In this document: positions 27,770-37,300 of the stretch, piece after piece
How the letters are laid out: every line of letters begins with the position of its first letter
Numbering within the stretch: position 1 is the first letter of the stretch
Origin: Sphingobacteriales bacterium
Lineage (GTDB): Bacteria; Bacteroidota; Bacteroidia; Chitinophagales; UBA2359
Assembly: GCA_016718845.1 (NCBI GenBank)
Contig: JADKCK010000107.1
Span: 5,166-69,165, forward strand
Reading direction: 5' to 3'
DNA length: 64,000 nucleotides
Program-made: the position numbers and the translations under genes
Notes under the pieces: generated by a model
Seen by the model: the letters and a program-made list of their open reading frames with translations, nothing else
Database searches by the model: none
Told to the model about the DNA's origin: nothing

Positions 27770-28531
27770 ATGTCTTATCCCCAAATTTGTTGTTGTTTTT
27801 TGTTGTTTACGGTTAGCCCTTTGCTGTCTGCCCAATATCCGTCTTTGGCTACTGTTGGTGGTCTAATTGGTTTTCCGGCGGTTATCAATAACGGCGATAA
27901 TGTTACTTTTCAGTTCGATATTCAAAATGTAGGCGATGCCAATTTTGATGGAGATTTGTATGTTGACTATATCGTGAACGATATTTTCTATCCATACACC
28001 AACCCCGAAAGTGTATTTGAAGACTACGATGTGAAATTTGACGGAACCGACGAACCCGCATTAACGCCTACCGCTACCTATCAGGTATCGCATAGCCGAA
28101 CCATTCAAATAAGCCCTAATCATTTTCAGATGGGCAAAAATATTGTGGTGCTTTGGCCCGCAGGCGAAATAAACGACGATGCCAATACACCCATAATGGA
28201 CGGCAAAATAGCAGCAGATACTATTTTGCCCGCCGCCGACTCTATCCGTTTTGAGTTTGATATTTATGCACTAGGCAACAATCAACCCAATTATGCCAAT
28301 GCCCCACAATTGGTATATGTGGCAGCACAGCAGCAAATTTTTGTTCAAACAAAGGCAGGCACTAGTATCCCCCAAGAAATACAACTTTTTGATAATTTGG
28401 GTAGACAAATAGCAAAATATACCCTACCTTTGCCAACCATAAGCGTACAAATGCTACCAAATGCGTTGTATATTGCCCAAATAAAAACCCAAGACGGCAA
28501 AATATACCGATTAAAATTTGTAAAACAATAA
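27770..28531 (+). CDS. Secreted protein with a T9SS type A-like C-terminus (paralogue 1)
   Basis: This 253-aa protein has a signal peptide (MSYPQICCCFLLFTVSPLLSA), then a CARDB-like beta domain (GGLIGFPAVINNGDNVTFQFDIQNVGDANF). A conserved core follows (NIVVLWPAGEINDDANTP; ILPAADSIRF). The final 70 residues resemble a T9SS type A sorting domain (IQLFDNLGRQIAKYT...LYIAQIKTQDGKIYRLKFVKQ). It is probably exported to the cell surface. A paralogue follows in tandem 59 bases downstream. Its function is unknown; the Gly-Asn-Asp pattern suggests adhesion or binding rather than catalysis. Confidence 0.82.
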   Translation: MSYPQICCCFLLFTVSPLLSAQYPSLATVGGLIGFPAVINNGDNVTFQFDIQNVGDANFDGDLYVDYIVNDIFYPYTNPESVFEDYDVKFDGTDEPALTPTATYQVSHSRTIQISPNHFQMGKNIVVLWPAGEINDDANTPIMDGKIAADTILPAADSIRFEFDIYALGNNQPNYANAPQLVYVAAQQQIFVQTKAGTSIPQEIQLFDNLGRQIAKYTLPLPTISVQMLPNALYIAQIKTQDGKIYRLKFVKQ

Positions 28532-28590
28532 TCAACCAATACACACCATCTACCACAAATATCCACCCAAATCAATTAAACATTTATTTA

Positions 28591-29346
28591 ATGAAACACA
28601 TCAGGCTTTTATTTTATTGCTTGTTATTAACCTTTTCGTATCCACTATTAGCCCAACCTTCTCTGTCCATACTTGGCGGATTAATTGACTTCCCATCGAA
28701 CATAACCGATGGTCAAGATGTGATTTTTAAATGCTACGTTAAAAACGTAGGTAACGAAGATTTTGACGGCATATTGCGTTTAGATTACACCGCTAATGGC
28801 GAAGACTATTCGCACGAAGACGATGAAAGTATTTTTCATGATTTTGAACTAGTACTTGAAGCCGAAAACATAATGCCTGCAAACGATAGCATACGCATAT
28901 CGCACATAGAAAACATACAGGTTGGCGTTGGTGGCTTTCAGGAAGGTAGCAACATTGTAGTACTGTGGCCCTCGGGCGAGGTAAATGAGGATGTAAATAC
29001 GCCCGCAGCTAACGGACGTATCAGTGCAGGTGTTATTTTACCTGCCGCCGACTCGCTACATTTTCAGTTTACTATGCACACAGCCGTAGGTATAAACAAT
29101 TTAGATAATAAAACTGCACCACGTTTGATATATGTGGCGGCACAACAACAGGTATTTGTTCAAAATAACGAAACAAATAACGCCCTCGAAAGCGTAAGTT
29201 TTTTTGATAATTGGGGTAGACAGTTGGCAAAATACACTGCACCTTTGCAATCGTTAGACGTACAAACGCTGCCAGCAGCTATGTACATTGCCGAAATGAA
29301 AATGCAAAACGGCAAAGTCTATCGAACCAAATTTGTAAAGCAATAA
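28591..29346 (+). CDS. Secreted protein with a T9SS type A-like C-terminus (paralogue 2)
   Basis: This 251-aa protein is co-linear with the preceding gene: signal peptide (MKHIRLLFYCLLLTFSYPLLA), LGGLIDFPSNITDGQDVIFKCYVKNVGNEDFDG, NIVVLWPSGEVNEDVNTP, ILPAADSLHF, and a C-terminal VSFFDNWGRQLAKYT...MYIAEMKMQNGKVYRTKFVKQ. The match runs end to end, so this is a tandem duplication that has since diverged. It is predicted to be surface-exposed through T9SS. It is probably transcribed with paralogue 1 and possibly with the P-loop gene 55 bases downstream. Confidence 0.82.
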   Translation: MKHIRLLFYCLLLTFSYPLLAQPSLSILGGLIDFPSNITDGQDVIFKCYVKNVGNEDFDGILRLDYTANGEDYSHEDDESIFHDFELVLEAENIMPANDSIRISHIENIQVGVGGFQEGSNIVVLWPSGEVNEDVNTPAANGRISAGVILPAADSLHFQFTMHTAVGINNLDNKTAPRLIYVAAQQQVFVQNNETNNALESVSFFDNWGRQLAKYTAPLQSLDVQTLPAAMYIAEMKMQNGKVYRTKFVKQ

Positions 29347-29401
29347 CAATCATCGTTGATGTGTGTTAATTGCACATTGTTTATCTTAAATTCCAACGCT
29401 T

Positions 29402-30448
29402 ATGTTCCGCATCAAAAAAACCATTGTTTGTAAAGACATTCACGAGTATCAAGTTAACGAAGCCCTTGTTACTACCTACACCCCCGTTGCTGGCGATGTA
29501 GCCTTGTTTGAAGTGGGCGAAATTGGACGCCACCGAAACATACAAGCCGACGACAAACGCAGTGTGCCTATTATGCCGGGCGATTTAATTATCGCCGCTT
29601 TCGCCGACAGATACGCCACATCGCAGTTCGAGGGCTATGTGCCTACCGAACCTATGTCAACGGTACACATTTTATCGGCAGGTGGTGCAATAGGTATTGT
29701 GCGTACCAAAAACTCATCGCTCGATGATGTAGAGCCAACTAACGTGCATTTGGTGGGCTATTTAACCGATGAAAATGGTAAAATAATTAACACCAAATTC
29801 AGAGAAACACCCCAAATCGCATTTAGAGGCGAATTGCCCAATAATGCCAAAGTAATGCTATCTATTGGCTCGACAATGGACAGCGGTAAAACTACCACAG
29901 CAGCACACTTAGCTCGCGGACTTAAATACACGGGCAAAACAGTAGCCTTTATTAAATTAACAGGTACTTGCTTTACCAAAGACAAAGATTATGTCTACGA
30001 CTTGGGCGCCGATATTTCGATAGATTTTTCGGACGCAGGTTTTGCCTCGACATACATGAGCAGCGAAACCGAAATCCTAGACCTTTATCAAACATTGCTC
30101 GATAAATTAGCCCCCTACCAACCCGAATATATTGTAATGGAAATTGCCGATGGCTTGATGCAACGCGAAACCGAATTTTTGCTCAACAACAAAGCCTTTA
30201 TGAAAACGGTTTACAATGTTGTTTTTTCGTGCGGTGATAGTTTGGCTGCCCTACAAGGATTAAAAATGCTCGACGAAATGGGTATTGAACCAGCTGCTAT
30301 ATCGGGGCGTTTTACCATGAGCCCACTGCTGATACAAGAAGTACACTCGCGCTCGGGCATACCTACTTACACCATAGACCAATTAATGACTGGCGAATGT
30401 AACGATACCTTTATCCACGAATCGGTGTTACATAAACAATTGGTCTGA
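29402..30448 (+). CDS. P-loop NTPase-like protein of unknown function
   Basis: This 348-aa cytoplasmic protein has an N-terminal half that forms a beta-rich domain (MFRIKKTIVCKDIHEYQVNE...VGEIGRHRNIQADDKRSVPIMPGDLI). The C-terminal half is a P-loop domain with SIGSTMDSGKTTTAAHLARGL (Walker A, about 160-180). Further segments are VAFIKLTGTCF, IVMEIADGLMQRETEFLL (Walker-B-like) and VVFSCGDSLAALQGLKML. The arrangement recalls SIMIBI-type NTPases such as dethiobiotin synthetase-like or MobB-like proteins, but no named family is certain. Its link to the two secreted proteins upstream is only positional. Confidence 0.75.
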   Translation: MFRIKKTIVCKDIHEYQVNEALVTTYTPVAGDVALFEVGEIGRHRNIQADDKRSVPIMPGDLIIAAFADRYATSQFEGYVPTEPMSTVHILSAGGAIGIVRTKNSSLDDVEPTNVHLVGYLTDENGKIINTKFRETPQIAFRGELPNNAKVMLSIGSTMDSGKTTTAAHLARGLKYTGKTVAFIKLTGTCFTKDKDYVYDLGADISIDFSDAGFASTYMSSETEILDLYQTLLDKLAPYQPEYIVMEIADGLMQRETEFLLNNKAFMKTVYNVVFSCGDSLAALQGLKMLDEMGIEPAAISGRFTMSPLLIQEVHSRSGIPTYTIDQLMTGECNDTFIHESVLHKQLV

Positions 30449-30760
30449 AAATAAACGAAATTTATAGGCTTTTCTATTAAACAAAACCATTTTTAAGTGT
30501 TACTTATCAATGATTTACATTTTGGTAAATTAGCTGCTGTTTATTTACATAATTTTTGTAAATCAGAAAATAAATTTGACAGTTAAACCTATCCCGAACC
30601 TGTAAGGGTTCGGGATATTTGGCTTTAGTGAAGGAGTGAAGGGAGTGGCTATACGTGTATCGCTCACAACTATTTTTTTCGGTACATATACCGCGGCTTA
30701 GAGCCGGAGGGTTATTTTTGGGGTCGATGCAAAATTTACTAACAATTAATTACTAATAAA
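30449..30760. other. Intergenic region holding a terminator
   Basis: Apart from the hairpin at 30590-30617, no gene or repeat was recognised in this stretch. Confidence 0.5.
30590..30617. terminator. Hairpin after the P-loop gene
   Basis: A perfect 11-bp stem, TATCCCGAACC with GGTTCGGGATA (30590-30600 with 30607-30617), is followed by TTTGG. It lies about 140 bases after the stop at 30448. Confidence 0.65.
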
Positions 30761-32392
30761 ATGCTCATTTCTTTTTTGCGCAAACATCCTTATTTAGTGT
30801 TAGGTACTTTATTGGTGGCATTAGCCAACAATATTGTAACCATAACAATACCTGTGGCTATTAGTAAATTTTACCAAGTAGTGCTACATACCGAAGGACA
30901 GCGCGGTAAATTGTTGTCTTTTTTGCCTTTTAATTTAGATGAAATAAGCCACTTCTTTTACTTTTTTGCCGCCTTAATTTTGCTCAAAATGCTATTTACC
31001 TTTGCCGAAAAATACGGCATAGGCATAGCAGGCGAGCGTTTTACGAAAGAAATTCGCGAACAACTATTTCATCATCATCTATTATATAGTGTTGAAAAAC
31101 ACGAGCAAAAAGCGGTAGGTAATTATCTGTTGCGTTATAGCGGCGACCTAACAAGCTTGCAAAATTACTTAACAAAAGGGATTATAGTTTTTACAAAAGA
31201 TGTACTATTTATTGTTTTAGCATTGATAGTGTTGTGCTTTTTTAGTTGGCAATTGGTAAGCCTTATGTTGTTGTTATTGCCTTTTTTTGTGCTAATGATG
31301 TGGGGGTTAAATAAAATTTTAAAGCCTATCTCTAAACAACGACGAGGAGCAAAATCAAACAATTTGTCGTTTGTAAGCGAGCGTTTGGGGCAGTTGATGA
31401 CCATAAAAGTGTTTAATCGCGAAGCCATAGAGGAAAAAAGTTTTGTTAAACGCTCCGACAAACTTTACCGCCTGGGGCAACAATACCAGTTATGGTATAG
31501 TATCATTCAGGCGTTATTACCTGCGTTTTCGTACCTGCTTTTGTTGGCTATTATGGGGTATATTTATTACGCTTCTAATACCCAAAACAATGGCTCCACT
31601 TTGTTGGTATTTGTGATGCTGATTATTAGCCTAATGAGCATTATAAAACGTTTGCTAAATGTTAATACGGTTTGGCAGTCGGGGCACATCTCGATGGAAA
31701 AAGTACACGAAATGCTACAACCACCTAACATCAACAAAGAAAGTTTAACCGAACTTAATGAGCTAATAATAACAAACGGACAGGTAGTGTTTGACAACGT
31801 TAGTTTTGCGTATAACCCCAACAAGCCACTATTGCAAAACCTATCGTTTGAGGCACAGGCTAATACCTTGGTGTGGATAAAGGGCAAACAAGGAGCAGGT
31901 AAAAGTACACTGTTTGAGTTGTTGCTGCACCTATATACCCCAAACTCGGGTAGTATTTTAATTGACGGGCAAGATATAGGTGAGCTAACAGGTAAATCGG
32001 TTAGGCGCGAGGTAACATTGGTATCGAACGATGTGCCGTTGTTGGGCAATACCGTTTTCGAGGCAATATCGTATAGCCGAGCCGATGATAAACGCGAAAA
32101 AGCCCAAGCAATATTGCAAAAAATAGGCTTTGTTGATTTGGGCTTAGATGATAAAATTGGCGAATCGGGCAAACAATTATCGGCGGGGCAGCGCAAATTG
32201 CTGATTATTGCCCGAGCTTTGTTAACCAACAAAAAAATAATACTGTTAGATGAGCCTTTTGTTGATTTAGATAATAAAGCTCAAGCATTATTAGTAAAAC
32301 AACTAAACAAACTAAAACAAAAACGCACCATTTTTTTGATTGACAAAAATCCCCCACAAAATTTACTCATCGACCAAATAATAGAATTGTAA
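30761..32392 (+). CDS. ABC exporter-type half transporter with altered ATPase switch residues
   Basis: This 543-aa protein has an N-terminal six-helix exporter domain (about 1-300) and a C-terminal nucleotide-binding domain. Walker A is GKQGAGKST (375-383), the signature is LSAGQ (473-477), and Walker B is IILLDEP with Asp497 and Glu498. Two switch positions are unusual: the Q-loop Gln is replaced by Asn423 (VSND where VPQD is expected), and the H-loop His is replaced by Lys529 (LIDKNP where IAHRL is expected). Such changes are typical of the weak site of heterodimeric exporters, but no partner half-transporter gene adjoins. Its substrate is unknown. It stands alone between two terminators. 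Confidence 0.88.
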   Translation: MLISFLRKHPYLVLGTLLVALANNIVTITIPVAISKFYQVVLHTEGQRGKLLSFLPFNLDEISHFFYFFAALILLKMLFTFAEKYGIGIAGERFTKEIREQLFHHHLLYSVEKHEQKAVGNYLLRYSGDLTSLQNYLTKGIIVFTKDVLFIVLALIVLCFFSWQLVSLMLLLLPFFVLMMWGLNKILKPISKQRRGAKSNNLSFVSERLGQLMTIKVFNREAIEEKSFVKRSDKLYRLGQQYQLWYSIIQALLPAFSYLLLLAIMGYIYYASNTQNNGSTLLVFVMLIISLMSIIKRLLNVNTVWQSGHISMEKVHEMLQPPNINKESLTELNELIITNGQVVFDNVSFAYNPNKPLLQNLSFEAQANTLVWIKGKQGAGKSTLFELLLHLYTPNSGSILIDGQDIGELTGKSVRREVTLVSNDVPLLGNTVFEAISYSRADDKREKAQAILQKIGFVDLGLDDKIGESGKQLSAGQRKLLIIARALLTNKKIILLDEPFVDLDNKAQALLVKQLNKLKQKRTIFLIDKNPPQNLLIDQIIEL

Positions 32393-32405
32393 ACAGCTAC
32401 AAACA

Positions 32406-32443
32406 CCAAACATCGGGCATTGTTAACAATACCCGATGTTTGG
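32406..32443. terminator. Terminator of the ABC transporter gene
   Basis: A 12-bp stem, CCAAACATCGGG with CCCGATGTTTGG (32406-32417 with 32432-32443), encloses the palindrome ATTGTTAACAAT, and GTTTTATTG follows. It lies 14 bases after the stop. Confidence 0.8.
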
Positions 32444-32658
32444 CGTTTTATTGATTGATTAAGAAACGGCTAAAAATTAAAAAAGCGGCAAGAAATAAAT
32501 TTCTTACCGCTTAGTAGACAGAAGTATAATATACTTAAGCTACACAGGATAGCCGATGGCTTCCGCTGCAAAGGTACGGGCTATTTTTGAACTGTCCAAA
32601 TTTTTTTTGATTTTTTTTTGATTTTTTTCAAAAAAAGAAAAAAAAAGTCAGTTTATCG

Positions 32659-33285
32659 TTAAACGTAATAGTTTTTTAGCTTAGGGTCGTCTTCGTAAGC
32701 CGAGCCAATGGTGCAAAGATGGTCTAAAACCTCGGCAAATAGATTAAAAAGTTCTTGCAGAAGTGTTATGTCTTTCATCACACCGCGCACCCTAAACTCT
32801 ACCATGTCTACATTGTCGTCAAAATCGGTGCCGCTAAACCAGCCTGCATCAGCCTTTACAATTTTTAGGTTAATGTCGGGTTGGTTTTTAATTAAACTGC
32901 GTATGCGGTCGTGGGCAAACATTTTCCATAGTTTATAGTGGTCGTTGCCTTGTATAATAAAATCGTAGTCCAAATCATCAAAGCCAACCTCTACATCTTC
33001 TACGCCAAGGTATTTACCTGCATCGCTAAAAAAACCTTTGCGATAGATGTTAAACCTAAAACCATCTTTGTTGATAAAAGGCGCACAGATGCGGGTGTAA
33101 GTAACAGTGGTTTTGCCGTATTGTTTTACTTGGGTGTCTAATGTAATTGCCCATTGCCGGTGTTTTGCTTCTACTTTATCTTTACCAAACCAGCCGCCAT
33201 CTACAAAGGTGGCGTTTATTTTTTCGGATAGTTGACGCCAGATTTCTTTTTTACTAGGTCCAAAAAGTTGACGTAAAAGGCTCAT
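32659..33285 (-). CDS. Unknown protein, paralogue of the 33392 gene
   Basis: This 208-aa protein starts at MSLLRQLFGPSKKEIWRQLSEKIN. The start at 33285 was chosen because the paralogue begins at the same point; an in-frame ATG 31 codons upstream adds unrelated sequence. Shared blocks with the neighbour are VDGGWFGKDKV, APFINKDGFRFNIYR, IIQGNDHYKLWKMFAHDRIR, FDDNVDMVEFRVRGVMKDI and FAEVLDHLCTIGSAYEDDP. It has no signal peptide or membrane segment. Alternating strand/helix patterns suggest a compact alpha/beta fold, and the family is not recognised. The pair forms a minus-strand unit. Confidence 0.75.
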   Translation of the reverse strand: MSLLRQLFGPSKKEIWRQLSEKINATFVDGGWFGKDKVEAKHRQWAITLDTQVKQYGKTTVTYTRICAPFINKDGFRFNIYRKGFFSDAGKYLGVEDVEVGFDDLDYDFIIQGNDHYKLWKMFAHDRIRSLIKNQPDINLKIVKADAGWFSGTDFDDNVDMVEFRVRGVMKDITLLQELFNLFAEVLDHLCTIGSAYEDDPKLKNYYV

Positions 33286-33391
33286 ATCGTTTGTTTTTGT
33301 GGTGAAAAAGATTGTTTTTTTGTTGGCTTTAGGCTTTTTTATGTCCGTTACAAACCAAAGCCGACAGCCCAAAGCCAATAGCCAAACTACG

Positions 33392-34003
33392 CTAGGTATA
33401 GTAATTAGTTAGGGTGGGGTCGTCTTCGTAAGCCGAGCCAATGGTGCAAAGATGATCGAGTACTTCGGCAAATAAATCGAACATTTTGCTTAGTTGTTTT
33501 ATGTCTTTTAAAATACCCCTTATCTTAAACTCAATAACGTCAACATTGTCGTCAAAATCGTTGTAAAGCAAATGAGTGTTTGCGGTTTTTACTTTTAAAT
33601 TTACGCTAGGGTGTTGTTTAATAATAATGCGTATGCGGTCGTGGGCAAATAGCTTCCAAAGTTTATAGTGGTCGTTGCCTTGTATTATAAAGTCGCAATC
33701 AAAATCATCAAAACCTAATTCTGCATCTTCGATGCCCAACAACCGAACCCCAATATCGCTAAAAAAGTTAGTGCGGTAGATGTTAAACCTAAAGCCGTCT
33801 TTGTTGATAAATGGGGCACGGATGCGGGTATAAGAGCCTTTGCCTTCTTTGGCATCTAAGGTAATTTTCCAGTGTTTGTGTTGTGCAATTACTTTATCTC
33901 TGCCAAACCAACCGCCATCCACATAATTGGCACCTATTTTATAGCTTAGTTGTTTCCAAATTTCTTCTTTGCTATGCCCAAAAATTCCGCGTAAAATGCT
34001 CAT
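33392..34003 (-). CDS. Unknown protein, paralogue of the 32659 gene
   Basis: This 203-aa protein starts MSILRGIFGHSKEEIWKQLSYKIGANYVDGGWFGRDKV. It aligns end to end with the downstream gene and clearly derives from the same tandem duplication. Conserved aromatic and charged blocks (RAPFINKDGFRFNIYR, QGNDHYKLWKLFAHDRIR) suggest a shared binding surface. Neither copy carries an obvious catalytic motif. It precedes its paralogue by 106 bases on the minus strand and is probably the promoter-proximal gene. Confidence 0.75.
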   Translation of the reverse strand: MSILRGIFGHSKEEIWKQLSYKIGANYVDGGWFGRDKVIAQHKHWKITLDAKEGKGSYTRIRAPFINKDGFRFNIYRTNFFSDIGVRLLGIEDAELGFDDFDCDFIIQGNDHYKLWKLFAHDRIRIIIKQHPSVNLKVKTANTHLLYNDFDDNVDVIEFKIRGILKDIKQLSKMFDLFAEVLDHLCTIGSAYEDDPTLTNYYT

Positions 34004-34250
34004 AAAACTAACAATTTATTGTTTGATAATTAAACCAGCCGCAAAGGTAAACACTCTTTTTACATTTATGCCATTTGGCTAAAAACTTATGTTGTTAGAT
34101 GTATTTAGTTACTTACGATACTTAAATGCTTCATCAAACTAATAAACCTAATTGTTGCGTAGCTAAAAATGGCACTCCCAAATAATTTATAGTTATGCAA
34201 CCAAGTGCCTTAAATTATTGTCAAGTTATGGAAAACACTTGAAAATGTTT

Positions 34251-34281
34251 TTGCAAACAAAAAAACTTGTTTGTAACTTTG
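34251..34281 (+). promoter_or_regulatory. Promoter of the large secreted subtilase gene
   Basis: TTG at 34251-34253, a 20-base spacer, and TAACTTTG at 34274-34281 match both elements of the Bacteroidota housekeeping promoter. Transcription would start near 34288, leaving a leader of about 80 bases. Confidence 0.65.
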
Positions 34282-34365
34282 CACCTAACTAATCCTATTT
34301 AAAGCTATTAGCCTACAATTTATCTAACCAAAACCAAAAATTATCTACAAAATACCTAAAATGCT

Positions 34366-37300
34366 ATGTTTATGAAGAACTTTACACACTTTTTTTACTT
34401 TTTTGTTGCCTTTTTGTGCTACCTAAATCCAGCAAATGCGGCTGTTGAGCAACAATGTTACCTTTTTTGCGCCGATAATCAAACCGCTTTGGGTGCAGAA
34501 TGGTGCTATACGCCTACCACTAAACACCACGTTACAGGAGCCGTTATGGGCGATAATGCCAAGTTTGTAAACGGCGAGCTATACGTAAAAGTTAAACCCA
34601 ACTTTGCCACCGAGCTAATTGCCACTACGCCCGCATTACTCTCCAAATCGCCATTGCGCCATTTGGTGCAAACTTATGGTATTAGCAACACCGACCGACC
34701 TTTTAAACGTTTGGCAGCTATGCACCAATACTACAAAGTTAAATTTACGAACACCCATTTAACCCAACAACTAATTGCCGACCTGCAAAAATTGCCTTTT
34801 GTGCAGTTTGCCGAGCAGGTACCCGAGCATCGTACCTTTTTAACCCCCAACGACATTCATCCTGACCAATACAACGTTACCTTAACCAACTGCGAACAAG
34901 CTTGGGATGTTACCACAGGTAGTATGGCTATTAAAATTGGTATGGTAGACGATGCCGTAAGAACCGACCACGAAGACCTGTCCGCTAACATTTATACCAA
35001 CCCCAACGAAATTGACGGCAACAATATTGACGACGACGGAAACGGCTACATAGATGATGTGCATGGATGGGACCCTGCATCGAACGATAACGACGCTAAC
35101 CCCGAAGGTGCCGACAATTTTAGTTTCTCGCACGGAACCCACTGCGCAGGTATTGCCGCTGCTGTTACCAATAACAATATTGGTGTGGCATCGGTTAGCC
35201 ATAATGTGTCGTTGGTGCCCATTAAAACCGCAACCGACGGCAGCGGCTCGATAGCTGCGGGCTTCGAAGGTGTAGAGTATGCCATTGTGCTGGGCGTTGA
35301 TGTAATTAGTATGTCGTGGGGCGGCGGCGGTGCTTCGGCTACCGAACAAGCTTTTTCGACGAGGCTTATGCCGCCAACATTGTGGTAGTTGCCGCCGCAG
35401 GTAACGATAACGTATCCGACCCTATGTATCCGGCATCTTACAACCACGTAATTAACGTGGCAGCCATTGACGATACCGACACAAAAGCCAGCTTTACTAA
35501 TTACGGCGAAACTATCGACGTGTCGGCACCGGGCGTGCAAATTTGGAGTTCGGTAGCTACTAGTACAAACTCTTACGAGTTCTACGACGGTACGTCAATG
35601 GCTTGTCCCTTTGTGTCTGGTTTATGCGCCCTTATGTTATCCTTCGACCCAAATGCTACAGTAGACCGAGTAGAACAATGTTTGAAGGAAACAGCCGACG
35701 ATATTTACACCATAAACCCTACGTTTGTGGGGCAATTAGGTGCCGGACGCATAAACGCTTTCGAGGCGGTTAAGTGCATACCCTCGGAGCCTGTTGCGGC
35801 TTTTGCGGCATCGGCGGCACCCCCTTGCGCCAGCGAGGTAGTTACTTTTTTTGACAATAGCGCAGGTACAGACCTCACGTCGTGGCAATGGACATTCCAG
35901 AACGGAACCCCAGCCACCTCTACACAACAAAATCCAACGGTTAGTTTCCCTTCGTCGGGCAGTTATAATGTTACATTAACCGTTACTAATAATTAGGAAG
36001 CAGCACACTTACCCAAACCGTTGTGGTAGCTCCACCAAGTGCCACCATAAGCGGCGAGGTGGTCATGTTACTCGGTTATATTATCCCCGCAACCATTACT
36101 TTTACAGGTTCGCCACCTTATACCTTTACTTATACCGATGGGGTAACGCCTGTAACAGTTAGCAACATCACCCAAAACCCCTATTTGCTGCCATTAAGCC
36201 CCACCAACAACACCATTTATACTTTGGTCGAGATGAACAACAACTCGTGCGAGGGCACAGTTAGCGGTAGTGCCAGCTACATAGTTATTATACCCACCGA
36301 AACCAACGATTTATGCCAAAATGCCCTCCCGTTTCCGGATTTAACCATTGGGGTAGAGAGTTGCGTTAATGGAACAACCAACGGAGCATTGGCGGAGCTG
36401 CCCTTTATTAACCAGTCGAGCTGCGGAAACCAAAATGTGCCAACGCCAGCCGTCGATGTGTGGTACACATTTACAGCGGTAGCCAACATAGCCGATATAT
36501 CGCTTACCTTTGACATGGATACAGCCGTTGTAGCCATTTACGAAGGCACTTGTGAAGGTTTGATAGGCAGGTATTGTGATATAAGCTACGACGGAACCCT
36601 TAATACCACCTTTGCACCCGCCGACCCAGGCGCTACATACTTTATACAGGTAAGCGGAGGCTCGCCGACAGACCAAGGGAATTTTACGTTGTGCGTGGAT
36701 AATTATGGGGAGAGCATCGACGAAATTTGTATCTTTGGGCAATCACTTACGGCAATACCCTCACCCGTTCTGGGAACCTACGGACCCAACCAAGCAGTAA
36801 CTTTTTGTTTAACGGTAGATGGATATAATGCAAATGCAGTAGATTGGTTACATGGGATAGTGCCAGAATTTGGCTCGGGATGGGACGTAAGTACTATTAC
36901 AGGCACCATATCACCCCCAACCTGCGAATCGGGCAATGGGTATTGGGCGTGGTATAATACGATGATAAACGGAACAGGGGATAACTCGCCCGGACCCGTT
37001 GGACCCGGCTTCTTCTTCGAAAAAACGCCCGGAGAAAACAATCCAGCCAACAATTTTGGCGACTCGGGAGACGATGGATGTCCTTGGACGTTCTGTTTTA
37101 CTATATCAACAGTGGCATCATGCCCGCCGGGTGTTGATGGAGATAATTTGACGGTAGAGTTTCAAAATTATTCCGACTCGGAAAGTGGCTCGTGGAATGC
37201 CCCAACAAGTATATGCCCCGAAGACCCCAATTTTGTGTTCAAAGCAAGGCTCTCGTGCTGCCCCATACCACAAATGGTAGGCGTTTTTCCATCTTGTGCC

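Noticed and set aside
31567..32232. 221-codon antisense frame in the ABC transporter
   Set aside because: It is a shadow of the nucleotide-binding domain on the other strand.
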